Origin: Eutreptiella sp. 'Long Island Sound 2002'
Lineage: Eukaryota; Euglenozoa; Euglenophyceae; Eutreptiales; Eutreptiaceae
DNA length: 64,000 nt
NCBI GenBank assembly: GCA_964036045.1
Contig: OZ038390.1
Location: forward strand, 38,938,025-39,002,024
Direction of reading: 5' to 3'
Below, piece after piece: positions 35,747 through 45,752 of this stretch (the stretch's first letter is position 1; each line of letters opens with the position of its first letter). The position numbers were made by a program, and so were the translations under genes. The notes below the pieces were generated by a model. It saw only the letters and a list, made by a program, of their open reading frames with translations. It searched no databases and was not told where the DNA came from.

Positions 35747-36643
35747 ATGGCCGCAGTGCACGCCCTTGTGCTGGTGGTGTTGAGCGCAATGCTTCTGCCC
35801 CCTGCTCTCGCACAGACCTACACTGTGGTCACTGAAGTCGCCGGGACTGGAGGCTGCAGCAGCTCTGAGCAATACACTCTCACATATGAGAGCACTTGGA
35901 CGTCCACCCGACACCCTCCGGACTATCCCAGCAGCAGCGCGCACCTCTCGCCGGCGGTTGTGGCCACCCACAGCAACAGTTACCAGATGTGGGCGTCTGG
36001 TTCACTTGCGTCGTCAGGCGTACAGAGTGTCGCTGAGACGGGGGCCACCGGGACCCTTACTACGGAGCTCAGCACCGCAGAAAGCGCTGGAACCGTCTTG
36101 CAGTACCAGACGGGCTCGTTGCTGGATCTTGTGGGGGGGAGCACAACACAGAGCTTCACAGTGAGTGTGGACGCATCCCATCAGTACTTGTCGTACATAA
36201 CTATGATCGCACCGTCCCCTGATTGGTTTGCAGGATTCCAGGACTTGTTGCTGTGCCGCAGCAGCAACTGGGTTGACATGCTGGAGATCACTGTGCAGCC
36301 GTGGGATGCAGGGACAGATTGTGGCACCACCTACACCTCAAGCAACTGTGCAGGGGGCACCAGTGCCGGGGGCGCCGCTGTCAACATCTTTGAGTTCACT
36401 GCGTCCACAACGACCAGCGCTAATGTGTTCGTGAACAACAACCAAGTGTTACCTGTGGCAACCATCACCATCACACGCTCTGGATACAGCGCGTCCCCAG
36501 CAGCCTCTCCATCTCCATCTCCGTCCCCATCCCCGGTTACAACGTCCGCTGCGCGCTCACACGGCCCTGCCCTGTCCCTGACAATATTGGCCATTTATGG
36601 TATCGCCACGGTTGCCGTTACCAGACTCTGGACCGAAAGCTGA
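35747..36643 (+). CDS. Secreted spondin-domain protein with Ser-Pro stalk
   Basis: A single-exon frame of 298 residues. The first 23 residues are a clear signal peptide (VLVVLSAMLLPPALAQ). A Spondin_N-type domain (about 35-225) follows, with YTLTYESTWTSTRHPPDYP, SPAVVATHS, ASGSLASSGVQSVAE, TMIAPSPDWFAGFQDLLLC and PWDAGTDCGTTYTSSN. These match the conserved blocks of the domain found in animal F-spondin and mindin. A stalk of SPSPSPSPSP (about 255-268) precedes a hydrophobic C-terminus (about 276-293), which is either a membrane anchor or a GPI signal. The likely place is the cell surface. The start chosen gives the signal peptide directly; the frame is open 41 codons upstream but that extension is not signal-like. 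Confidence 0.88.
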   Translation: MAAVHALVLVVLSAMLLPPALAQTYTVVTEVAGTGGCSSSEQYTLTYESTWTSTRHPPDYPSSSAHLSPAVVATHSNSYQMWASGSLASSGVQSVAETGATGTLTTELSTAESAGTVLQYQTGSLLDLVGGSTTQSFTVSVDASHQYLSYITMIAPSPDWFAGFQDLLLCRSSNWVDMLEITVQPWDAGTDCGTTYTSSNCAGGTSAGGAAVNIFEFTASTTTSANVFVNNNQVLPVATITITRSGYSASPAASPSPSPSPSPVTTSAARSHGPALSLTILAIYGIATVAVTRLWTES

Positions 36644-37529
36644 ACTTTAGGGCCACTTACTGACCCGACCTCTTGCAACGGTCATGCGACGGTCATGCAA
36701 CAGTAGTTTTCGTGCCCTTATTTGTTCTGCCGGACCACAGTTGTGACCCGCAATGGATCGTTGTACTGACGCAACGTAGCCGGCGGTGGAAGTGGTGCAT
36801 CTGGGGAAGATGTGCGTGTCATCTAGAAGCCAGTCTATGGCATCTGGAGACGTTGTACATGACAACTATGACACATAGGGCATTCGAAGAAGATGTACGA
36901 TGCATGGGGCATCTTCAGACGATGTACAGGCATCTGGAGACAATCCACGGGGTATCTAGAGACGATCCCGAAGTTTGATGCTTCCGTATGCTTTCATTTG
37001 GACAGCCTTGTTGTGCAACCTAATGCAGAACCCACTCTTCAGTGACGGTTGTTTCCCATGACCCACTCTCTTGAGTTCTGCCACCAACCATTCGCAAATT
37101 AAGTAATATTATTCAGTATTTTGGTATGAATAATCGGAGGAGTTGCTTACCCTATTTGTTCCTGCAATTGTACTGGTGCGCTGGGCCGCAATTTTGTCAT
37201 GTGGTTTCAAAATTGCAAGATCATTCAGGATCTCAAGAACGTATGAAATATGTCCACATGTTTGGGGTCATCAGAATTCATGTGCTTTCAATTGCACCTT
37301 GCTTGGCTGAGCATTGAGCATCAGCAGTGCGAGCCAGTAGCGTTTTGCCAGTGGAATCGCCACCACTTCCTGACAGGTTGAAATAGGGCAAACACAAATG
37401 ATGTCACAGGCCTCATGATCGTGCTGCTGACAAATTTTGCACTGGGTCGGTGGGTTCATGAATTAGCGCACATTACCAAAACAAATTGTCAATCGCTGCG
37501 CAATTGTGTGATGCATGCAAGCAAATATA
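36644..37529. other. Intergenic region with weak repeats
   Basis: At 36795-36972 the sequence cycles through imperfect units like GCATCTGGAGACGATGTAC. Nothing else is recognised; the unit makes part of the ORF at 36673. Confidence 0.5.
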
Positions 37530-37892
37530 GGGGGAGTCGTAGTGCGCCGGGCACGTGCCCGGCATCTTTTTTTCACCATTCCCCACCCGTGCTTGTTTTT
37601 GCCCCCCCCTCACCAAACAATCTGGAGAACCTTCTCGCAGTGTCTAGGAATCTGGCCCATCTTTTGCACCCAGTTTATGATGATGGCAAGGGTGGTGGTT
37701 GGAAGTGGTGGGGGTGACATTTTATGTTATTAAATTCTCATATTTCGGCTCATGCAACGTGCTTTGCAGGGAAGGTTTGCGGTCTATTGCGGTCTACTTA
37801 GGGGACTTCCCTCGGTGAGGATAAACTTTGGGCTAGAGATAGGATACTCAATAGAAAGGTAGCGTGCCGGGCATGCGCCGGGCGTGCGCCGG
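37530..37892 (+). mobile_element. GGGGG-ended transposon family A, copy 3, 3' truncated
   Basis: It starts GGGGGAGTCGTAGTGCG after ATA and is very similar to 32934-33310 over its whole length. It breaks off inside the CCGGGC units at 37892, where a different minisatellite begins, so the terminal CCCCC is missing. Confidence 0.72.
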
Positions 37893-38353
37893 TCCCGCCT
37901 GGGGTGGTGACCGCAGGGTCCTGTTTGGTGTGGTGACCGCAGGGTCCCGCCGGGTGTGATGACCGCGGGGTCCCGCCCTGGGTGGTAACCGCGGGCTCCT
38001 GTTTGGTGTGGTGACTGGGGGTCCGGCCGGGTGGCGGGACCCCGCGGTCAACAATCCTAGCAAGACCCCGCGGTCACCACACCCAGCCGGACCCGGAGGT
38101 CACCAGACCCGAATGGGACCCTGCGGTCACCACGCCAGGAGGGACGCCGCGGTCACCACTCCCGGACTGGACCCCGCGGTCACCACTCCCGGACTGGACC
38201 CCGCGGTCACCACACCTGGCCGGACCCCGTGGTCAACACCTCCGGCGGGACCCCGCGGTCACCACCCCCGGACGGGACCCCGCGGTCACCACCCGCGGCG
38301 GGACCCGGCGGTCACCATCCCTGGACAGGACTCCGCGGTCACCACCCCCATCG
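37893..38353. repeat. Inverted 27-bp GC-rich minisatellite
   Basis: Units of about 27 bases with the core GGTGACCGCGGGGTCCCGCC run in one orientation from 37893 to about 38030. They then run in reverse complement (GGGACCCCGCGGTCACCAC) to 38353. Most units contain CCGCGG. The two arms can pair as a long imperfect hairpin. Confidence 0.9.
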
Positions 38354-38490
38354 GGACTGGATGCTGCAAATTGCTGGAGGTCCAAGTTTGGATGCTGTTA
38401 ATTCTTGGACATCTGTGGATGGATGCAATCAATTCCTGGAGGTCCCTGTATGGATGCTGTTAATGGCTGGTGGTCTCTAGATCAATGATG
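38354..38490. repeat. 31-bp satellite, second locus
   Basis: About four units related to the array at 17574-18056 (GGATGCTGTTAATTCTTGGA, then TGGAGGTCCCTGT). Confidence 0.85.
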
Positions 38491-39496
38491 TCAATTCCGA
38501 GCCCACAATTTAATAACTTGGTTCCAGAACCAGACTTTGTGCAGATGCTGTGCGCACAGTGCCCTGCAACTGCGACGGTGCGCACGCCTTCCTCATTGCT
38601 TGGGGACTTCACATGTTTCGAGGCAGTACATGTATCCAAACGTCAGCTGGCAAGTTCTTTTGGGCCGGTGAATGTCCCGTCCTCTGTCCTCCATCTTCAT
38701 GGACCGCAGCATTGGTGTAAGAGACACCAGCATTTGTTGGTATTACCCTCCGCGAATTCACAGCAGAGTCACTCCATAGGGCACCATCACAACAGCACGG
38801 CCAAGTACCAGCACAGAGTGGGCGGCGACAAGTCCAGCTCCAGTCATCGTTCCTGAGAAACAAAGGGTGCAGTTTTTCATGAGCTGCACCCCTACTCACT
38901 AGCTCCTCCACAGCAAGCTGTATGCGTGATGTCTGGCACGGCTGGTCCAATTTAGGTTGATGGTGACAGGTACCAACATCTCTTAGTCATATGTGGGACC
39001 AGGTACCTGCTCTGGGGTTTACTGCGCTGGTATTCCAGGCTAGCGTCAATCTGTAGCAAATCAATGAAATATTTTGGTATGAATGATCGGAGGGATTGTC
39101 TCACCCTGCCTTTACATATTTGGTGCAGATTGGGATCTAGGGATTAAAACTGTTTGCCACCATGTCCACTTGGTTGCAACACGTATGAAGATGCTTTGCA
39201 ACTAATCCCTTCTTGGAAAAGGGGAATGTTGTTTGCACAGTGCAACATTTTGTACGTCGGCAACTGCTTAAACCCTGGTTTTGGGTTTTGTCCAAGAAAT
39301 CGTGCATTTGTTGTTTGAAGATTGGGGCCCATACAACAACCATGAGCCAATGTACAGGCCCATGTGGGCGGAACTGCTGCAGCATAGGCTTGTTCTGGAT
39401 GGGGATGATGCATAGCTGGTGGATTGTATCAAATACACATGCAGTGCCCACACCGTAACCCCTGCCCCCCCCAAAATATATACCCTGTGGTATAGG
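38491..39496. other. Intergenic region, no gene recognised
   Basis: Contains ORFs of up to 128 codons on plus and 113 on minus without recognisable domains. Confidence 0.4.
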
Positions 39497-39632
39497 CAAA
39501 AAGGCGCCCATATATGGGCATGGGGACATTTTGCACAGGCAAAAAGGCCCCCATATATGGGCATGGGGACACTTTGCACTGGCAAAAAGGCCCCCATATA
39601 TGGGCATGGGGACACTTTGCACTGGCAAAAAG
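39497..39632. repeat. 43-bp tandem repeat with CC(A/T)6GG boxes
   Basis: About three copies of a 43-base unit (GGCAAAAAGGCCCCCATATA, then TGGGCATGGGGACACTTTGC). Each contains CCATATATGG, at 39508, 39551 and 39594. This is a perfect CArG-type sequence, the core bound by MADS/SRF-type factors in other eukaryotes. Confidence 0.85.
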
Positions 39633-40014
39633 GCCCAGTAAGGCCAGGGGGTATAATTTTGGGCGGGGAGGTGCGGCATGTTATTTTTCGCTTGTCATTC
39701 AGTTTTGATTTGTGTTGGCTGCATGGAACATTCAGATTCTGAATCTGATTTTGAACTGCACAAGGTAGACCCTGGATTTGATGGCCTTTTTGACCAATAA
39801 TGCCATGGTGAGGCCGTCAGCCTCTGCTCTCTGCCTCACGATGAATCACCTCGAATAGAGGTTGTTAGATCAAGCGCAGGTGCGGACCGGCACACCCCCC
39901 CCTTTTTGGGGGTCGTTCGCGTAGCATACCCGAATGGATTTTTTGATTTTTGAGGCCTCTATACCTCTCAAACTGGATGCACATTTTAGGGGAATGGGGG
40001 GGGGTCGGAGGGGG

Positions 40015-40240
40015 GTCAAAAGTTTGTGCTTAGAAGGATTTGAACCAGGGTCAGCTGAAAAAGAATAAGTGACCAGCCCACCTGCATCGGCCATCGCCGG
40101 CTGGGATTCGAACTGATGCCGTATGGGGCGGTAGACGATTGTTTTACCACTCGATCGCCGATTGCTTCCGTATACCTGCGGTTCCCCACTGTTTGTACAC
40201 ACAGCCGGTGACTGAAAAAAAGCCAAACTGTGTGTTTTTG
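40015..40240 (-). other. tRNA-like sequences, possibly SINE-derived
   Basis: On the minus strand, AGTTCGAATCCC (plus 40101-40112) and GGTTCAAATCC (plus 40032-40042) are close to the polymerase III box B consensus. GATCGAGTGGTAAAACAATC resembles a D-arm/box A upstream of the first. The T-stem next to AGTTCGAATCCC does not pair properly, so this is not a functional tRNA gene. Confidence 0.4.
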
Positions 40241-40362
40241 CCTGCCTGTCTGCCTGCCTGCCTGCCCGACCGACTGCCTGACTGACTCCTTGCCTGATTG
40301 ACTGACTGATCGGCTGACTGACTGCTTGCCTGCCTGACTGACTGGTTGGCTGACTGTCAGCC
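40241..40362. repeat. CTGM tetranucleotide microsatellite
   Basis: CTGCCTGC units changing to CTGACTGA units. It accounts for the Gln/Ser/Arg-rich ORFs on the minus strand. Confidence 0.9.
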
Positions 40363-40607
40363 TCTCTTCGAGGTGCCTTGCCAAAGGCAATAGAATTTGA
40401 CCCACATGAACAGTTTGAGGATTTGTGTGTCACAGGTGCTGAATGGAGCTAGTGCAGCATGTTCCGCTGCTGTAGCCCATGCCTCTATTAATGTTTCCAC
40501 CATCAAGAAGCAAACCAAACTCATTTTGTTCTTCAAGTGACCTTTGCAGTGGTGCTGAAGCGGTGGCCTGGATTTGTTTGTGTTGCATTTGCTTGTAGGT
40601 GGCTCAA

Positions 40608-40935
40608 GGGCGGACATCATTTATAAGGAATTATTGCCAAGGGGGGGGGGGTCTGGGTGGGTGCCCCAGCCTGGGTGGGTGGGTCAAAAGTTTGGGACCC
40701 CCCCCCCTCTTATCATTCTGGCTTGGGTGGGTGGGTTTGCAGTCCAGGACTCCCCCTTTATTTATATTTATGGCTTGGGTGGGTGGGTCTATACATTGGG
40801 TTCTTGACCAGACTGTGCCTTTCACCAAAAATCTGTACCCCCTTGAGCAGACATCATTTATAAGAGGGGGGAGGGGTGGTGAGAGGGGTTTTGCGGCACC
40901 CACCCACCCAAGATGAAGGCACCCACCCAGACCCC
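40608..40935. repeat. GGTGGGTGG block with inverted CCACCCACC arm
   Basis: Four GGGTGGGTGGGT clusters on plus (40660-40790) are followed by CACCCACCCACCC (40898-40912). The direct repeat GACATCATTTATAAG occurs at 40612 and 40850 next to a purine run, so the block may be a short element with unusual ends. Confidence 0.6.
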
Positions 40936-41866
40936 CCCACCTCTGATAAACATCTCAGGGGGGTGGTTAAGGCGCTTTCCCGGGCTTGAATGGCTCCCCA
41001 GCCCCACCCCTAAGGTGATGAAAGTGTCCTTGTGCTTTGTTGACTTTTCAACCAATTTTGGTGTCCCTCACTTTTGCAGTACTCATGCTCAGCTTTTCCC
41101 ACATTTGAAATGAGCACTCCACACCCACAGTGGTACTAGCTGGGTTGCTGCCCCTCAAAACAAAACCAAATAATGAGGTCTGCAGCATAGAGCCAGGCAA
41201 AGGGAAGCGGAGGAACCTGCAGAGGATTAAATGCCTGTTCAGCCTAGGGAGGGTATGATTTTCTTTGGGGGAGAATGGGTTTTTTGGGGGGGTTTGTGAC
41301 TTTCCCAAAGGGCTTTGGTCTGGCATTGCTCGTCTAGCCACAGCTAAGAATTCGTCTGTGAAGTTGCATTGCAAAAGAGTGAAGTGCTGTTCATGCTGTG
41401 TCAAGTGAAACCTGTTGTGTTTGGAGACTGGGACACTGGGACATTGGGTTTTCAACCTCAAGCGGTGCTTGGGGCGGGATAGACACCCCCCCCCAAAACG
41501 GGTGGGTTGGAAAAGAGGCTCAATTTCTATTATTTGGGGGTGCATTAAGCGCAGTGCGCGTGCAGTGTGTGTGCAGTGCAACTATTTGGGCGTTTGGCCA
41601 TAGTAGAAACCCATACTTTGTGGTACTTTGGGCATCATTGTTGTTTGGTAGTAGGTTTTGATGCATTGGGGATATGGCATTTTTTGGATTTCCACCCTTT
41701 TAAACCCATTTCTACCTTTTTGCACACTTTTTTACTCATTTTCGCCACATCCGCTCTTTTTCTCGGTTGATTGATATGGTGGTACATTTTAGGGGTGCCT
41801 GCTACAGGACATCATACTTCCCTCCTCATTTCTCGGGCCCACTTTCTCCATGGATTTCAGTATTGG

Positions 41867-42590
41867 GGGGGGCGCCTTAAGCGCAGTGTGCGCGCAGTGC
41901 AACTATTTCGGCGTCTGGCCGTACTGGAGACCCATGCTTTGAGATACTAGGGGCATCATTGTTGCCCCGTGGCGTAGGTTTGATGCTTTTTCCACATTGG
42001 GGATATGGCATTTTTGAATTTTCACCCAATTTCACCCATTTCCACCCTTTTTCACACTTTTTTGCTCATCTCCACCACATCCACTCTTTTCTAGGAGGGA
42101 GCGTAAGTATGGGGATGATGAGATACTTCCACGCGAACATTTGTTCCGCTTCTTTTTCTTCCTTAAGCACACTCCACCTCATAGGTGTGCTCAACTCCTC
42201 TCTGGAGCAACGGGGTGCTCCGAGGAGGCTTGGTGGGCAAGTGTGCATCGTGTTCGTTCTTACTTGAATGGTGTCGTCGCTGAAATTCGATGGACAGAAA
42301 GATTGTCGGAGTGGAACCATGTCCCACACTTTCCTTATTTTGTGACGCATTACGTGGATAGCATGCCCATTGCTTCCATAGGAGGCATCCTTTGTGATGT
42401 CCTATTTAATCCTAAATACGCCGGGTGCGTATATAAAGTTACGGTTGCCATTGACAGCCTTGGCAACATTGTGTGGGTTTGTGGGGCAGTTTGGGTCACC
42501 TAATTCTAAGGGCGTTTCCAATGGGTGTGCTTGGGGGCTCTTCGGGGGGAACATAGTCTAAAAGTGGCGCGCAGTGCAAGGATTCCACCT
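41867..42590 (+). mobile_element. Nested family B element carrying a transposase fragment
   Basis: It starts in a G run followed by GCGCCTTAAGCGCAGTGTGC and ends GCGCAGTGCAAGGATTCC, with the terminal C run degraded. It sits inside the small ORF of the outer element; joining the outer halves restores a frame like that at 29128. The exact target duplication is unclear. Confidence 0.65.
42110..42500 (+). pseudogene. DDE transposase N-terminal fragment
   Basis: The frame runs ILPREHLFRFFFFLKHTPP, EEAWWASVHRVRSYL, VDSMPIASIGGILCD and VYKVTVAIDSLGNIVWVC. Its last part aligns with the relic at 29674 up to the first catalytic Asp (AID). It then stops at the 3' segment of the element, so the second and third catalytic residues are missing. 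The N-terminal part supplies the region absent from the relic at 29674. Confidence 0.65.
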
Positions 42591-43006
42591 GGGGATAGGA
42601 TGTTCTACACCCGCTCCAACGGCGTGCGGGCTCCTGCCACGGTGGTTGGGATGGCTGAAGACGGACCCCTCCACTTGGAATACTACCAAGATGCATTGAG
42701 AGTGGTGAATCGGCAATGTAAGATCGAGTCCATCTCCTTTGCCATCCCAAGTTCAGATTTGCCACCTCACTGCCCTCCATCTCCGCCGCCCAACACATAG
42801 TCAAGTTCCCCGCTAAAGGCCCCTAGTCCTTCACCACTGCCACAGGAACCAGGAAGGTCCCCCTCAAGGTCCCCTCCAGTCCATTGATCCCCCTCCAGTC
42901 CAGTTTGGGTCGCCTAATTCTAAGGGCGTTTCCAAGGGGTGTGCCATGGGGATCTTCGGGGGGAACATAGTCTGAAAGTAGCGCGCAGTGCAAGGATTCC
43001 CCCTTT

Positions 43007-45752
43007 GCATTGGTGTTTGAAGGAAACTCACTCCAAAGAGAGGTTGTTAGATCACGTGTAGCCGTCAACATCATGTACCCCTGATTCTTGGGGCTATTCA
43101 TACCCCAATTGGTTGTTAAATCCCTGATAAAATCATCATTTTGGGAGAGATTATTGTGCCCCAATGAATTTTCTGATTTTGACCCTGCCCCTACCCCCAG
43201 CTGGGTGCCGCTTTTGGGGGACGTTTGGGGGGGCGAGGGGGGGGGGGGGGGGGCAACTGGCTTGGCCTGTTGCTGCTGCCATTGTACTTCGATCCACACC
43301 GAGGCCCCATGGGACTTTTTTCTTCTCTATGGACCTCGTAATCAATGGTCAGGGCCCCGGTTTCTATCTCCAGCCCCACCAGACAGGATTTTTCCGGCGA
43401 CCACCAATGCCCCCCGGGACCCGTTGGGCCAAGCTTGCATCATGGCAATGGGACTGCATATACACCCATGGGGAGAAAGTGGAAGTGTGACAGCCTTATG
43501 CACTGGTACCTCTCGAGGGCCCAACCCCCAAAATTTTGCTGCGGAAATTCTCACCACCTTTCAAAGCCACTCAAGTTTCCCCGCTAAAGCTATCCCTGAC
43601 GAAATTGTCCCCTCCCTTGTAGCACCAATGAGACCCACATTTTTTATTGGTGCCCATTGGCGCTTGAAAGAGCTGTTTTGGGTTGATTTACGCAGAAAAT
43701 GCCCACACCACCAAAAACATGGATCATGTGCCTAAGGTAACGAAAGGCAAACCTGGGGCACATTGGCTGAGCTGGAGACCGCTCCAAAGGCGGCACAGTG
43801 CAGCATACCTGCCCTGGGGACAAAAGCCGTTTGCCAAACAAATTACTGGTAAGTAAAAATTGAAAGTGCTGGCAGGGGTAGCAAAGCTGCGCAAGGAGTT
43901 CGTCCTGTACTCCCCACTGGTGAAAGTGTCACTGTTGTGGGTGACAGGGTCCAAACCAATGCTACAAGAGCCGCGGATGACTACCACATCACTGAGGCTT
44001 CAAACGGGGGCACCAATTTAACCCAAGCGGTGAAAATGGAAAGCGGGGCCAAGCTGAGTCACACCCACAAGAGCTGCTGCAAGGGAGCACCGAGGCAGTC
44101 AAAATGACAGTGCCATGGCCCATACAGGGTGTGGAGTGTACTGATATAACAGGTTCTGGCAGAAATCAGCCAGGGTAGCTACACGGAATTCAGCTCATGA
44201 CTGCTTCCCCATGGTTTCTCACAGGAGGTGCTGATCGTTTCGTTAGCAGGAATTCCTACTCACAAGGGAGCAGAGAGCACCTGTCCACTTTCACCATCAC
44301 CGGGACAGTGGCACAGTGCCTGTCAAGGTGCTGTTTTATCAAGCCCCCCTCCTTGATCTATTTTGTATGGAAAGAAGGACAGCCTGGAGGATGAGACTGC
44401 ATGTTCCATCCGCAAGAAGTTTGTGGCTACAGAACGCCGTGTAGCCGTGCCCCACCCTTGCCCCACCCTTCAGTCTGGGGCTCGTGTCAGCATGTTCAGA
44501 TGTACACATGCAGCATGTCCCAACCACTCCATGCGTGCTCTTTCGAGGGTGCATTCCTGGACCACGCTTTCGCAGTCCTGCTCCTTGTGGTCTTCCGCGG
44601 TGAGGAAATCCACCAGCCTTTGGACCATGCCACCATGGCCCTTGGTAGTCCAAAGGCTGTACTCAACCATTTGTTGGTGCACGGCTCTAGAGGATGCATT
44701 GAGCAGGCACTGCGATGCTACAAGGACGTCCTTCCTTGCGGTATCTGTCATCTACAACCAAATGCAGAACTTCTGACGCAGTCTTAGTGTTTTGCTTCTG
44801 ATCTGGTTGGCATTGTGGAGGGTAGGACCCTGTGTTGCAACCTGTTGCCCTCGAACCCATGCCCATGCACCACTATGGGAGGCCTATCATCCTACTATAT
44901 GCGTACTATAATATCAACACCAAGCGCATGATCACACGCGCAAGGCATTGGGCAACCCCCATGCTGAAGCATCTAAGCATGGTGCACCAACGCTCCCCTC
45001 ATTGGAATGAACCTGTGCATGTGGTCCTGATAGCGCCACACAACGAACCACCACCGAAAAAAGGCTATATAACAACGGTGTCATGTATTGTTCCCTGTGT
45101 AGTAAAACTGTCGACCACTCATGGAAGGATTATCGACAGATCTTCATGACAAATGGGACAAAGAGAGAGAAGAAATATACGCAAGAGGCCACAGAGGTGC
45201 AGCAGGGCAAAAGGCAAGCTTTCCGTAAGGCTGAACCCGTTTCTCTTCCTGCTGAACTCAGTTCCGTGGCATCTTGACAAATCCACCTGATTGCCTTTGG
45301 GTGAAAGTACAAGATGTTAGGGCTATGGTTCTGGCAAGGTTTCAAACGTGCTACTATTGCTGCCAGCAGCCTGTAGATGACAGGCAAGAAAGTCCCAAAG
45401 TGCCCCACCACAGAGCCTCGCCACCGTCTCAACTGGCACCAATGGTGTACAAAATGGGAGGGGTACAAAAATTTCTGCATGAGGGGGACAAATTTTTTGC
45501 TTGTCGGAAAAAAATGTGCCACAGATTTCAAAAAGTGCCACTCTGCTCCTCGTTGGCGAAAACTGAATGTCACCGAGAGATATATAATACTGCACAATAC
45601 ATGTGGGCCGCTTGGTTTCAATTTTCAAATTTCTGGTTGGAAGTAGGGGATTGAGAATCAATGAACGATCGAACCCCATATTTGGGTGCCTGTGGAACCG
45701 TCAGTCCGTCCTCCTCTTGTCTTAGTGCTCCCTCTCTTTGGTGACCCATCCA
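43007..45752. other. Intergenic region, unassigned ORFs
   Basis: It contains a G run (43238-43253) and several 90-215-codon ORFs on both strands, for example 43088-43735 plus and 44401-44787 plus with a minus frame opposite. None shows a domain I recognise. Part may be old transposon sequence. Confidence 0.4.

Larger units (their letters stand above)
41536..43003 (+). mobile_element. Family B transposon, copy 1, with a nested element
   Basis: It begins GGGGGTGCATTAAGCGCAG and ends GCAAGGATTCCCCC, with TTT on both sides (41533-41535 and 43004-43006). GCGCAGTGC units lie inside both ends. Its small ORF starts MDFSI near 41850, is interrupted by a second family B element (41867-42590), and resumes with GDRMFYTRSNGVRAPATVVG up to a TAG at 42798. 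Without the nested insertion the element is about 745 bp, close to the 686 bp of copy 2. A third copy of the 105-base 3' segment (AGTTTGGGTC-CCTAATTCTAAGG) ends it. Confidence 0.75.

Noticed and set aside
40015-40165. tRNA gene on the minus strand
   Set aside because: Box A and B matches are good, but the T-stem and acceptor stem do not pair; kept only as a tRNA-like repeat.
44363-44787. Pair of 128-137-codon plus ORFs and a 93-codon minus ORF
   Set aside because: No domain, no splice-supported partner, and frames on both strands look equally protein-like.
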